Assembly (NCBI GenBank): GCA_003344405.1
Contig: NOWV01000033.1
Location: forward strand, 1-64,000
Source of the DNA: Trichoplax sp. H2
Taxonomy: Eukaryota > Placozoa > Uniplacotomia > Trichoplacea
Reading direction: 5' to 3'
Length of the DNA: 64,000 nt
Below, piece by piece: positions 23,201 through 34,585 of the stretch. The notes below the pieces were generated by a model. The model saw nothing but the letters and a program-made list of their open reading frames with translations. It had not been told where the DNA came from and made no database searches. Positions within the stretch are counted from its first letter, which is position 1, and every line of letters begins with the position of its first letter. The translations under genes were made by a program, and so were the position numbers.

Positions 23201-26200
23201 ATTTATTCGAATCATTCATTATATTTAAGACAGCAACAGTGTAATGATTTTATATCTTAAATGAATTTACTATCTTATTCCAAAGGCATCCGAATCGATA
23301 CAATTATCTATCATCGTCAAAGACAACGAATTCAATTCGAAATTTGAAATTGTGGATTTTTTACGCTACTATAGCGACGCACTATCCGGAACCTCATTAA
23401 ATAATCTAGTTATTACTGGTACACGAACTAAAGTCAATCCATCCAAATTAACAGTCAACTTTAAGATAGAATGTGGGACTGGCTGGGAAGGCCCCAAATG
23501 CGATAGAGGTACATCGACCGTATAGTATTAAAATTATCTTAGCAGTACTATAATTTGACAGTAGCAAAACTTCATTTTAAAATAGTCCAATAAAGCTTTT
23601 GAATAAACTTAGTTAAATACTACCAATATTACTTGTCCTAATGTTAAGATTGAAATATTTGTACGTAATTATTTTTAATCTTTATAAAATAGTGCAACAA
23701 AATTTTTGAATAAACTCAGTCAAATACTACCAATATGTACTTGTCCTAATGTTAAAACTGAAATATTTGTATGTAATTATTTCAAATCTTTATAAAGCTA
23801 TCTGCCGCTCAGGCTGTAGCGTTACGCGTGGTTCATGTAACAATAGTCCATTTACCTGCAGGTAAGTTTTAAAGCCTATAGCACTATCAAATTGGTATTC
23901 TTGTTGACTATTTTCTTTGTAAAGGATAAGATCTAATAGAATTGTACTTTTGCTCAGTTTCACTTTTGTTGCTGTACATATATTGTATGAATAAATATCA
24001 TTAAGCCGTTCTCATCATAAAATATGAATAGTTGCAATCCTGGCTGGACTGGATCAACATGTGATTCTTGTATAAAGTTATCAGGCTGTGGTAAATCATA
24101 TAGCTAAGATCATTTTTATTTTTTTCAATGAATATTTAATGCAGGCTTCTTAGAGATTATGTAATCTTTCATCTACATTAGTGCTTTTATTGGACACATT
24201 GACGTGGATGTGTAATTTGTAGTAGTAAGAATTAATTTATTTTAATGAACTTCAATTGCATGTTGTTTTTTAGTACATGGCTATTGCCGCCTTGGAAATG
24301 ATTGTACCTGCAGCACTGGTTGGCAGGGATCGTACTGCAATATAGGTGCGTAAATAGTTGCTGGCGTTGAGTTATATTATAAAGTTTATGAATGATGTTG
24401 TCCATAAAAATACTATTAGAGCCTATAGTGGTTTGAGTCTTTTCAACGAATTGGATGTATTACAGCTAAAACTCTAGTTTATCGAATTAATAATTTGCAT
24501 ATGTTATATGATGCTCTTTAACGGTAATCATTGTTGCTATTTTCAAGCGATATGTTCCGGTGGATGTAATGCTGAACATGGACGGTGTGCCTCGCCAGAT
24601 AAATGTTTGTAAGTTGAAATTGATGTGTGATAAAGTAGTTATAGCAATTTGTAAACTGCTACAAATTTAGTTACGCTCTCTCTCATATGATCGTAAGTAT
24701 ACTTTTTCTCTCTGTTACGTTCGGTAATGATTAGCACTCCATAGCTTAACTGAAGCATAACTTATGCTGATATTTGTTTTCAACTCGAAATAGATGTGAC
24801 TCTGGATGGACTGGTACAAGCTGTGATACTTGTATTAAATCGCCACACTGTTCAGGTATGAACTAACTAGTATCGCCACCTTTATACCCTATTTACTCTT
24901 AATATCGTAAGACATGTCAATAACGACGGCATGGTATATACTGTACTTGTTCATCCTAACTTTGATTAAATTCTTGAAGCCTGTCTTTGTTTTCTATGTG
25001 TAAAATAAAAATGTCTGCTTGAATTAGAATTACATGGTTATTGTCTCAATGGAAACGATTGTCTCTGCCATGATGGTTGGGGTGGTCCAAATTGTGATAA
25101 AGGTACGGATTTAGAAGCTTTGGCTTCGCGTTATTAAATTTGCGATATAATAATTACAGCTTATAATGCTTATAAAATTGATTTTGTTACGTAAAATAAC
25201 ATTTAAATCCTTTATCGCAATTAACTCAATAAGTACTCGTATTTCGACATGGGATCTCTTAATTGGTTACCTTTATCAATTTGTTTTCTTTACTTATTAA
25301 CGATTGTATTAAAATTTTATTAACATTATGCGATTTTGAATTAGCCGAATAGCTTATCGCCCGTATTTTATTCTAATTTTATCATTTAATTACTGTATGT
25401 TTAGACTTAAATCCATGTAGTAACCCTAATCGTTGTAAAAATGGTGGTACATGCCAGCGTTTAGGAATAAATACCTATAGGTGCAACTGTCTACCAAGAT
25501 ATACTGGAGGTCACTGTGAATATTGTACGTTAGTCATTTAAATTATATGGCTTTTAATATTTTGTTGTCAATGCTACTTTGGTAATTATCTTGAGCAAAA
25601 CTTCTATGTCAGCATATATTTACAAACTATTTGTTTGCTGTTTTCGACAATATGTTTAGCGCCACCTGATAAGCCTCAGGTACGAAATATTGCCATCAAT
25701 GCTACACAAATAGCGATAACATGGGATAAATTCCAATCAAACGGTGGCTACCCTTTAGTTAAACTATACTTTCGATTAGACTATTATCAAGTTAGCAGCT
25801 TCGGCAGCCCCGTTCCCGGCACTAGATCTTCATCTAGCAACATCTCTTATGAAATTAACGAGGCCACCATTTCTCACCTACTGCCCGTAACCTATTATAG
25901 TGTTAGCGTTATCGCTTTTAATGGAATTGGTAAGAATAGCAGTTCGTGGAGGAGAGTAAAAACTATAGGTTATCCTCCACACCCTCCGATCATTAATAGA
26001 ATAGTTACAACAATGAATGCTATCGATATTGAATGGAACATTACATCAACTGGGGGTTATGATATTTCGGAGGTTCAGAGTTTCCTTGAATATCAAAAAT
26101 GGTCAGATTATTTTGAAAATCGAGAAAAGGGTTTGACTAAGATACTTCTTCATCATTATCAATATCGAATTGACAAATTGCAATCAAATACTGGCTATAG

Positions 26201-29200
26201 ATTGCGTATTACCGTAAAAAATCCTATTGCTAAGCGTTCTTCTATATGGATCAACGAAACCACTTATGGTATGGCTAGTTAAGCTTTGTACTTTATTGCT
26301 TATATTTCGTGACATAATTACCAGTACAATGTATCACAAGTTTGCTGCGCAAGCAGTTTTTAAGTAAATAGCGGAAGAGTTCCAATTTCACTATGGTGTT
26401 CTCTCTGAATTTCACATTTTAAAGAATCTATTTAATTTAATTTATTTTACAGGTGTCCCTGGTCTTCCAATTATTTCTAGTTTAATTAGTACCTCCACGA
26501 CTATAATTGTTCGTTGGTTACCATCTCCCTCAAATGGTGGTTATACCATGTCGAACTTATCATACAATGTAGAATACTTGCAGGCTGATGGCTATCAAGA
26601 ACATATTTGTCCAAGATGTACAGTTTCGCCATCAGTTAATAACGTTTACTTTCTATTAAATAAACTAACGATTGGAAGTCCCTATGTAATAAGAATTAAG
26701 GCAACTAATCCAGGAGGAGAAAGTTATAGCAGTTGGAGAAGAATGTCTACAAAAGGTGTGTAAGTAGTCTTGCGTTATGGGCTTGATATTTTTAAGTACA
26801 AGAATGGGCAACTAAAAAATGAGAAATCTCCTTTATCAGGTGGTCCCTGGTACATAGTGTATAGAAGTACTTCGTAAAACAACTGATTTATTTAAAAAAG
26901 TAACGGTTTAACAAAATTCAGATTCCTGTTATAGAATCCTTGAGACGTTTTATCACGCTAACATTATACTTACGGTATAACCTGCTAATTACTTTATCTA
27001 GCTTTTGTGTATATAAAGTTGACGTAGTATTAGAACATTGTCATTGTAAATTTTTATGTAATAAGTCCTTATGCTCTATAAATATTCTTATCTAAACTTT
27101 CACTCCCTGTACATATTTGTATCGAATACTACGGTATCATCATGGTTTGATTCATGTTTGATTGGGTTTTATCTTTAGGATATCCGCGTAACGTAAAAAT
27201 TGATCAAGTCTTACGTAATTCTACATCACTAAATATCACATGGTTTCCAGTCGTTGATAATGGCGGTTACAGTTCTTCCAGTCTCATATATTTTATTGAA
27301 TACATCAACAAATCCAGTCCTTTCAGTAATAGCCAATCTAATTGCGATGCTTGTAAAAGGACAAACAATGTTACTACAACTTTTGTAGTAGTATATAGAT
27401 TGACAGTATTGACAGAGTATTATGTTCGGTTACATGCAATTAATCCAACAGGAGACTCAAAATCGTCGTGGCAAAGTACGACAACTTTAGGTCAGTTCTT
27501 TAATCTAGATCACATATAATATCTTTACAGATTTTCACGCTATTTCTTCTACTCGTGTAACAGGTATGCGGATAGCTAAATATTACTACTTTCAAATAAT
27601 AGTCGTATCTCATTGCAATAGCCAAAGCTTAAAGCAATGTAATCAATAGGAATTGTCGTTATTTAATACAACAGTATTAGTATTAAGATTATCTATCTAT
27701 TTTGGCTTTAGTCGTTAAATGCTTTGCAAGTTTATTCAGAAAAGTGTCTGGATTCTATCCTTTTAGCAATTTCTTGACAGGAACTCTAACATCAGGCTAT
27801 TATTTGTATAGTATCAGTAATTTAATTTATTAGTATGTCTAAACGTTGTATTACATGAGTTAAATGTGTAAATCGTTGGTAATTCATGAACTCTCCTATG
27901 AGTTTATCAAGCTGATGTCGTTTATTTTTCTAATAGAAAAAGTATTCAAACATAAAGTACTAAATACTTGCTAAATTATGCCTTTTCGCTACTAACAGCT
28001 TGCTTTTGTAAAATTTGGTTACAGGATACCCTCCTGATGCTCCAACAGGTATTACAATTGTAGCCGATGCGCAAAGAGCCACGATCACATATAAAAGAAT
28101 CAAATATTACGGTGGTTATAGTTTAGGAAGCATTACGTTTTATGCCAGATATCTCATCAATAACGGACAAGTGCCTAATACTGATTGTACGAACTGCTAT
28201 AAGAGGACTTATGGTACAGAATCTTCGATTCAATTAACTGGTTTATTGGTTGGTACAGTTTATTACATTCAAGTTGTTGCAGCTAATGAAGCAGGGCAAA
28301 ATGCCAGTCATTGGGAAAGATTCACAACGAAAGGTTATCTTTGAAATTGTATAATCGTATAACGATGTATATGTGCTTTACAGATCTAATTTTGAATCTA
28401 ATATTATGCATTGATAAATTCTTATGTACTTCTGTTTACAGGTAAACCAAGTTCAGTTACAGGCATTAGAATTACTGTTTTACCCTCGGGGGTTATAATT
28501 ACATGGGATCATCCAGCGTATACCGGAGGTTACGATCATTCACAAATCACTTACTTTGTTGAATACGGTGTTGCTGGTACAGGCAGTGATGGGTGCCAAA
28601 GTTGTACGACTATCCCTACAAATAGAAATACCACTGTGACTTTACGCGGTTTAGGGAGCTCAAGAGAATATCGAATACGCGTCATAGCAAATAGTCCAGC
28701 AGGCGTTTCAGCTAGTAACTGGACATCAGTGTGGACAAGAGGTATCAAAAATTGTTATACGAATGTTTTTAGCCACGCATTCGTAATTATTAGGTTGTTC
28801 ATAAACTTGCATTGCTTTGTTATGTACCCTATGACTGTTACTTATTGCTTTTAAATCATGACGCTCAATACGATATTTTTTCTTATAATGAGGCATTACA
28901 CATCGTACGTTATGCATTATAATTTCTATTTATGATTCTGTGTATGCGTTTATGAAATATATTTTGTTCATATTTTGCTTATCACGACACCATTGTTAGC
29001 ATTATACTTGCATGCACGTAATGGTTTAATACTGATTGTTAATAAATCAATACTGTCATTTCTATCATTATGTGATATGTAATGACGTCGAGGTGTTCTT
29101 CTCATTTCAAATCGGATAGATATATGTTTTGGACTAACAGATTCTTTTATTACTTATTGATTGTTCCAATGGCTAATAACATTGACTAATTTTCTACTGA

Positions 29201-30822
29201 ACGTTAATAGGTGTTCCTTCCGCTCCATCAGACATATTAATTGGAAATATTACCTCAACTTCGGTTTTAATTAGTTGGACTGCTGCTAAAAGCTACAATG
29301 ATCAGAACTCAACTGATGTTGCTTACCGTGTCAAATATTCCATTCATCGTATGCGTGACATTAACTGTAGCTTTTGTCGCCTTACTTCTCCAACTTGGCG
29401 TACATTTATAGTACTAACAGGATTAGAATCTTACACTGCTTACGATATTTCTGTTGTTGCTTCCAATAATCTTGGCAGTAAATCTTCTACTTGGTTTCGA
29501 TTTGTTACTTTAGGTACGCGAAAAGTATACTAGATCATACTGCAGTTGATCATAATAATTGCTCGCTGTTTTGAATTAATGAAGAATTGTTATACCTCTT
29601 TAAATCATTTTCGCAGGTCAACAACCACAAATGCCACAAATTATTAATACAGAGGCAACATCGTCCTCAATAACAGTTAGATGGAAGTTACAAGACTACA
29701 ATGGAGGGTATGACATGAAACAACTATCGTATTATTTGCAGTATCTGGCGGGAGAGGAGTTACGTGAAAATTCAACCTGTCATGCATGTCATAATACTTC
29801 AATCACGCAAGCAAATCATATTCAAATCGCTGGTCTGTCACAAAACACCCGGTATAATATTAGGGTTGTGGCTGTTAATCCCGCAGGGACAAGTGTTAGC
29901 AAGTGGATGAAAGTTTCTACTACAGGTGTGTTTGTATGAAATGGTATGTGAATAATGCGCTAACATAGCTAATTTATATAAATATTAGAGTGATTTTATT
30001 ATGGGTTGATGAGATGCTTTCAGCAGTGCATAATAACAGTTAGTCTTGTTTATAATTTGTGCTGTAATATTATAGGCCTTCCAGAAAGACCCACAATTGT
30101 CAGTACTACAGCTATCGATTCGTCTTTGATTATTCAATGGAATAAATTATCTTATAACGGTGGTTATCCTGTTGAAAATGTAATTTTTTACGTGCAATAC
30201 AGCACCAAGGAGCAACAGAGCAACAGTAGTCATTGTCAATTATGCCTACTAACTCAGCCAGTTAGGAATATCAATGTTACTGTAGGTGGTTTGAATCATT
30301 TAACGTTATATTGGATTCGCGTTCTAGCTGAAAACGTAGTCGGTAGAAGTTATAGCCGTTGGCATCAAGCATGGACATTAGGTACTGTGTTACTATGATC
30401 GAATCGCTATTTCTAGAATGCAATTATTTTGTGTTACTTAATAGATTTCAGGCGAAGTTAATCAAACATGAAGTTACGTTGATTTTCTTATTAATCATTA
30501 GGTTATCCTCCTGGCTTAACTTCAATCACTTCTTCTTCCTCTACTCCTTACTCAATTTTTTTGACTTGGAGAGAAATCACTGATAACGGATTATATAGCA
30601 TAAATGAATTAGTTCTTTACGTTCAATATGTCACAAAAGACTTTAAGACTCAAGATTGTAGATATTGTCATCGTGTAAATACTACTTCAGCAACTTCAGT
30701 CGTCATTCCGAATTTAATATCTAATACTATTTATAAAGCTAGAGTTATTGCTCAAAATACCGCTGGAAGTACTAAATCAGCATGGAAAGATATAGCGACA
30801 AAAAGTAAAGCAACTTACATTC

Positions 30823-30859
<37 letters not shown>

Positions 30860-33800
30860 TATACACGTATGTAACAGAATTCGATACGTATAAACTTACG
30901 AATTGTTATTTTTGGGGAATTACTTTAGATTCCATACACTCTGGCATAGAATTCAATGTGATCAAGGTTACATCTGAAACAGCCACTATAAAGTGGACTG
31001 TAGAAAATCCAACAAACCGTCACCCTCACACTTTTACGATAGAATATGTACAATCTAATATTCCTGTCTCTGGCTTAATTTGTTTACACTGTCACAAAGT
31101 AGTGAATCTCACTATCACTCAGTATCAGCTGATTAATTTATCGATAAATACGATTTATAAGTGGCGAATTAAGGTTTACAGCCTTCAGGAAACCAATATT
31201 ACAGACTGGAAACAATTTAAAACTACAGGTATATCTACAGTAATTTCCCTTCTTCTGAAATTAGTATGATATTAGTAAATAGTTAGATTCATACATTAGC
31301 TTAAATGTCTATAGTGTAGTGTACCTTTATTGAATCTCTATGGTATGCAAGAGAATTATCAAATTTGATTATTACAATTTTGTGATAATAGCAGATATTG
31401 TTTGAAGTTTTTTCTCCGCTTAATATCGACATTATATTTATTAATTCATTAAAGCATTTAGTCATTAAATTTTATGAGTTTTGAGAAGCATTTACTAAAG
31501 ATAGTAACTCGTCATTCTAAATGTTTTCATTAAATTGAAAGGTCCTCCTGATAAGCCACATATTATCGCTGCAACTACCAACAGTTCGACAGCTGCAATT
31601 ACCTGGACTTCCATTGATTATAATGGTGGTTATGATAGAAGTCTTTTAGTCTATTATGCTCAATATACGAATAGGGAGTTACACGATGATGATTGCTTGC
31701 AATGCATGCGGTCTAGAAATATTACGGTAACGACTGCTGCAATTAAGAATTTAAATAGTAATTCAAATTACTGGGTGAGGATTATCTCGCATAATCCAAC
31801 CGGCAAAAGTTACGGGAACTGGATGAAAATCAAGACTAAAGGTAGGTCATGAGATTGTCAATGTTAGGCTTAGGGTTATGTCTACATTTTCTATAGCTGT
31901 TACTTAATCACTCTCAATTTCACCCTAGTCTTATTAAAAAAGTTAATTATAAATTTGCTGTCAAATTATCGCAATGGAATCTGTGGATAGACGCAATAAA
32001 TTTATTAGTTTGCATTGTAAAAGGAAGTTTTCAACATAAGAAAAATATGAAAATATAATAAGACTGTATAAACACTTATACGGCTTTTGTAATTATACCG
32101 TATCATTTAACATTGACGATGTCACATGTGTGAACAATACTTCTGAAAATCTTGTTAACTAATAGTTACGATCATGAGAGTCCATGATTTTAATTAAATT
32201 ATAATTAGTCTCATGTATGTAAATCTTTGTAGGATTACCTGATAAGCCGAAAATAACTAGTATCGTAAATAGCAACATTACGACAATTCTAGTCGATTGG
32301 GATCCCATTCGGTATAACGGTGGCTACGACTTATCATTAGTAGTATACTATGTCATATTTGGTCCAAGTGTAATGGACGGTGGCATCCCAAGTCCATGTG
32401 AAAAGTGTAATCGAAGTTTGAGAACGTCCGGGAGTATGGCCATGTTAACATCGTTTATACCGCATACTTATTATAGTTTTAGAGTTGTGGCGAACAATGT
32501 AGTTGGCAGTAGTAGTAGTCCATGGGAGTATTTTAAGACTAGAGGTAAGTGAGTTTGATAGTCAGCAATGTCTCTAGAACATATGTCAAGTATTAAATTT
32601 AAAAAATATATTTTTACTCATTACTATTGCGTTCGTACAGTACTAAAAGAGCAATACGTGTATTAAACATTTCCATTTCTTGTTTAGGTCTAGCTCCAAA
32701 TCTCTTGAATATTAGTAGAATCATAGTAACAACTAATTCGATAGCTATATTTTGGCAATTACTATTCTCTGGTGGCTATCCTATAGAAGATATAGAATTT
32801 TTTATTCAGTATATCGAAGGACAGTGTCAGGAATCCTTTAATTGTACATTGTGTCAATTTATTAAGTCTGAAAATTGGTCATCCTTTACTATTAATCAGT
32901 TACCCTCAAACACCAATTTTTGTTTCCGAGTAGCAGCATCAAACGAAATTGGAACATGCTACAGCCAGTGGATAAGCAGGCGGACTTTAGGTATGAAAAA
33001 TTTATAAATGTACGAATTGTTAGTAATATTTATTACCGCAAATTGTTAACGATATATTTCAACGTAAAAACGGAGAACGCTCGCCTACTATAACTCTAAA
33101 ATTGAAAAAATGTTCTTGTTTATGCTCACGAATGAAATAATAGAGCCTACAGTATCAACAACAAAAATATCGGAAACTACGAGTATAATCACTCAAAGTC
33201 AACCGACCCTTGGAAGTACCGCGCCAGCTACGTCACTGGCAACTACTAAGTATTCAATCTTTCCACCTATACCTCATGTTACAGCAGTTGAGGGAGGTTG
33301 GAATTATATAAATATTTCCTGGATATCGCTAAAGAGAACAATTGATCCATCCACTTTTTATTTTATACGTTATAAAGAGCAAGTTGACGAGAATATGACT
33401 TGCTACGATTGCCTTGAAACATCGGCAATTTATCAACATCACTACTTGCTAAAAAATCTGCGGAATGATACAATTTACTTAATTCAGGTGGTAGCTGAGA
33501 ATATGAATGGAAAAAGTTTTAGCCCTATAGTTCAAGTAAAAACAAAGGGTAATTTATATATGTCGAAACTTTAATGTATCTACTTTACTTGTTATAAAAA
33601 CTTTAATAGATTAATCATATTGGATTCTTAAACGCATATGATAATAATGGCTCTATACTTTAAACGAAGGCGATTTAAGCTTGTAATAATAATGCTGCTT
33701 TTTTTTCATTAGAATATCTCTTTCAGGTGAAGTTTACTGTAGTTATGACTGTAGAAAATTTATATCTTATCTTTTTTAGACATCATTTTATTATCAGCCT

Positions 33801-34585
33801 ACAATTGTTAGACATATAGTACTTTTATAGGTCTAGAAATATACGCTAAATTACAATTTCTTAACACGGTACTCCTGATTAACTTTTTTACTAAAATATT
33901 AAACTAAATCAATCCTACAGCACCACCGCAATCAATCCCGGCCGTACGTACATGGCTTGGACCGATATTAGGTGGAGGAGGAGCAGCAATCGTTCTTATG
34001 ATAGTAGCTGTAATTTTTTCTATTAAGATTATAAGAAAGCGAGGTATGAGTGATTTCGTTTCTTCTAACTTTGATTGCACAATTAACTATCGTAAATTTT
34101 TCAATCAGACTAATTAAAGGCTAATCCAGGATAAATTAAATTAATATACATATTGATATTCACTTAACATTTGAATATAAAATTTTATCTATTAAGGGGC
34201 ATTATTATCTGGCAACCAAAAGAATAAGCAACGGCAGCAGGATTCAATCTATGAAGAAATTGACAATTTTACTAATGTTTTATACGAAAGTGGATCAACA
34301 CTTGGCTTAAAAATAAAGAATGATACAGGTACAGATTTACCTACAAATATCACTCCCGATAGTCCATTCAGACGCCAAGCAAGTAGTATCAATTCAACAA
34401 CGACGTTGCTTACAGATAGTGGAATATTTCATTGTGGGGATGATCAAAACAAACCGAAACCAGCGTTTAATCATACACCTGGAGTTCCGCAGTTACAACG
34501 ATCACTGTCTGATGATGAATGTTATAGTTACATGTATAGACAGCGTAGTAGAGCTAATACTGCAGAAGATTCATCTTTATTATAA
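20221..34585 (+). CDS. Gene B: giant MNNL/EGF protein with 15 FN3 domains
   Basis: Predicted type I surface protein of 2088 aa from 26 exons: 20221-20286, 22516-22794, 23286-23508, 23798-23861, 24032-24090, 24274-24345, 24548-24608, 24794-24855, 25028-25102, 25405-25524, 25660-26268, 26453-26755, 27179-27490, 28025-28333, 28442-28741, 29211-29513, 29617-29925, 30076-30381, 30502-30804, 30929-31228, 31542-31841, 32233-32544, 32688-32990, 33144-33548, 33921-34043 and 34197-34585. The order is signal peptide (1-22), MNNL-like domain, one reduced DSL Cys pair (C178, C187), Delta/Jagged-like EGF repeats to about 360, FN3 domains 361-1918 with a Thr/Ser-rich linker before the last, a transmembrane helix, and a tail of about 130 residues with IYEEI near 1978. 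All junctions keep frame and exons 1-10 mirror gene A. The FN3 array suggests adhesion or long-reach cell contact. The cytoplasmic part has no kinase or other enzyme domain. Confidence 0.85.
20287..22515 (+). other. Gene B intron 1
   Basis: This 2.2-kb phase-0 intron starts GTAAGT and ends TTTCAG. It contains a CRE palindrome at 20613 and a short ATT microsatellite at about 21152-21168. I see no exon in it; short open frames are unsupported. Confidence 0.7.
20613..20620. promoter_or_regulatory. CRE palindrome in gene B intron 1
   Basis: TGACGTCA is the full CREB/ATF consensus, about 390 bases downstream of the gene B start codon. A related half-site GGACGTCGT lies just before it (20601-20609). 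Gene A has the same octamer about 255 bases upstream of its start codon. Confidence 0.35.
22516..23508 (+). other. Gene B MNNL-like domain and reduced DSL (exons 2-3)
   Basis: Exon 2 is 279 bases, identical in length to gene A exon 2. It encodes ARLMLELVQYYNPNERLYDG then KCDVFSACDYVFEIAIG, the Notch-ligand N-terminal pattern. Exon 3 (23286-23508) ends LTVNFKIECGTGWEGPKCDR, a single DSL-like cysteine pair. The loss of the other two pairs is shared with gene A and so predates the duplication. Confidence 0.75.
23579..23796. repeat. Tandem duplication (about 107 bp, two copies) in gene B intron 3
   Basis: The unit starts AAAATAGT at 23579 and again at 23686 and runs through TTTGAATAAAC, ACTACCAATAT, ACTTGTCCTAATGTTAA and GAAATATTTGTA to ATCTTTATAAA. 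The copies are highly similar, so the duplication is recent. The second copy ends exactly at the acceptor of exon 4 (23797), so the splice-acceptor region was copied too. Confidence 0.85.
23798..25524 (+). other. Gene B EGF block (exons 4-10)
   Basis: The exons encode ICRSGCSVTRGSC then CNPGWTGSTCDSC, GYCRLGNDCTC then GWQGSYC, ICSGGCNAEHGRC then CDSGWTGTSCDTC, GYCLNGNDCLCHDGWGGPNC, and a six-Cys EGF starting DLNPCSNPNRCKNGGTC. Order, phases and split positions equal gene A, with lengths of 64, 59, 72, 61, 62, 75 and 120 bases against 64, 59, 72, 58, 62, 72 and 120. The block resembles the EGF repeats after the DSL in Delta and Jagged. Confidence 0.88.
26756..28024 (+). other. Gene B introns on both sides of exon 13
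   Basis: The intervals 26756-27178 and 27491-28024 are introns of 423 and 534 bases. I see no further FN3 exon or repeat in them. Confidence 0.6.
28742..29210 (+). other. Gene B intron 15
   Basis: A 469-base phase-1 intron between two FN3 exons. The exon 15 reading frame stays open for about 110 bases past the donor, but the translation has no FN3 character there, and splicing at GTATCA keeps the phase-1 pattern. Confidence 0.7.
30826..30856. repeat. TA dinucleotide microsatellite
   Basis: An uninterrupted run of about 15 TA units in the 124-base intron between gene B exons 19 and 20. It is likely length-polymorphic. Confidence 0.95.
31229..32232 (+). other. Gene B introns on both sides of exon 21
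   Basis: The intervals 31229-31541 and 31842-32232 are phase-1 introns with no exon or repeat recognised. Confidence 0.6.
33921..34585 (+). other. Gene B transmembrane helix and long cytoplasmic tail (exons 25-26)
   Basis: Exon 25 encodes a proline-rich lead-in, GGGGAAIVLMIVAVIFSIKI and the basic anchor IRKR. Exon 26 encodes a hydrophilic tail of about 128 residues with a Gln/Lys-rich start (NQKNKQRQQ), the tyrosine motif DSIYEEIDNF, then Ser/Thr-rich sequence and a second Tyr cluster ECYSYMYRQRS near the end. The stop is TAA at 34583-34585. YEEI is the textbook preferred motif of Src-family SH2 domains; its use here is inferred. Confidence 0.82.

Larger units (their letters stand above)
25660..33548 (+). 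other. Gene B array of 15 FN3 domains (exons 11-24)
   Basis: Exon 11 encodes two FN3 domains without a break. Exons 12-23 encode one each (300-312 bases, all phase 1 at both ends), and exon 24 a Thr/Ser-rich linker plus the last FN3. A shared pattern is a strand-B Trp, NGGY or similar, YxxxY, then CxxC, then TxYxxRVxAxNxxGxS and a closing WxxxxTxG. The CxxC pair is seen as CPRC, CDAC, CTNC, CQSC, CSFC, CHAC, CQLC, CRYC, CLHC, CLQC, CEKC, CTLC and CYDC; only the two domains of exon 11 lack it. The arrangement GG-x-Y-x-V-x-Y...CxxC recalls the first FN3 of Eph receptors. Symmetric phase-1 exons explain easy duplication of units. Confidence 0.88.

Noticed and set aside
28551-28917. Minus-strand open frames over gene B exon 15
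   Set aside because: Shadows of a well-supported FN3 exon and its following intron on the plus strand.
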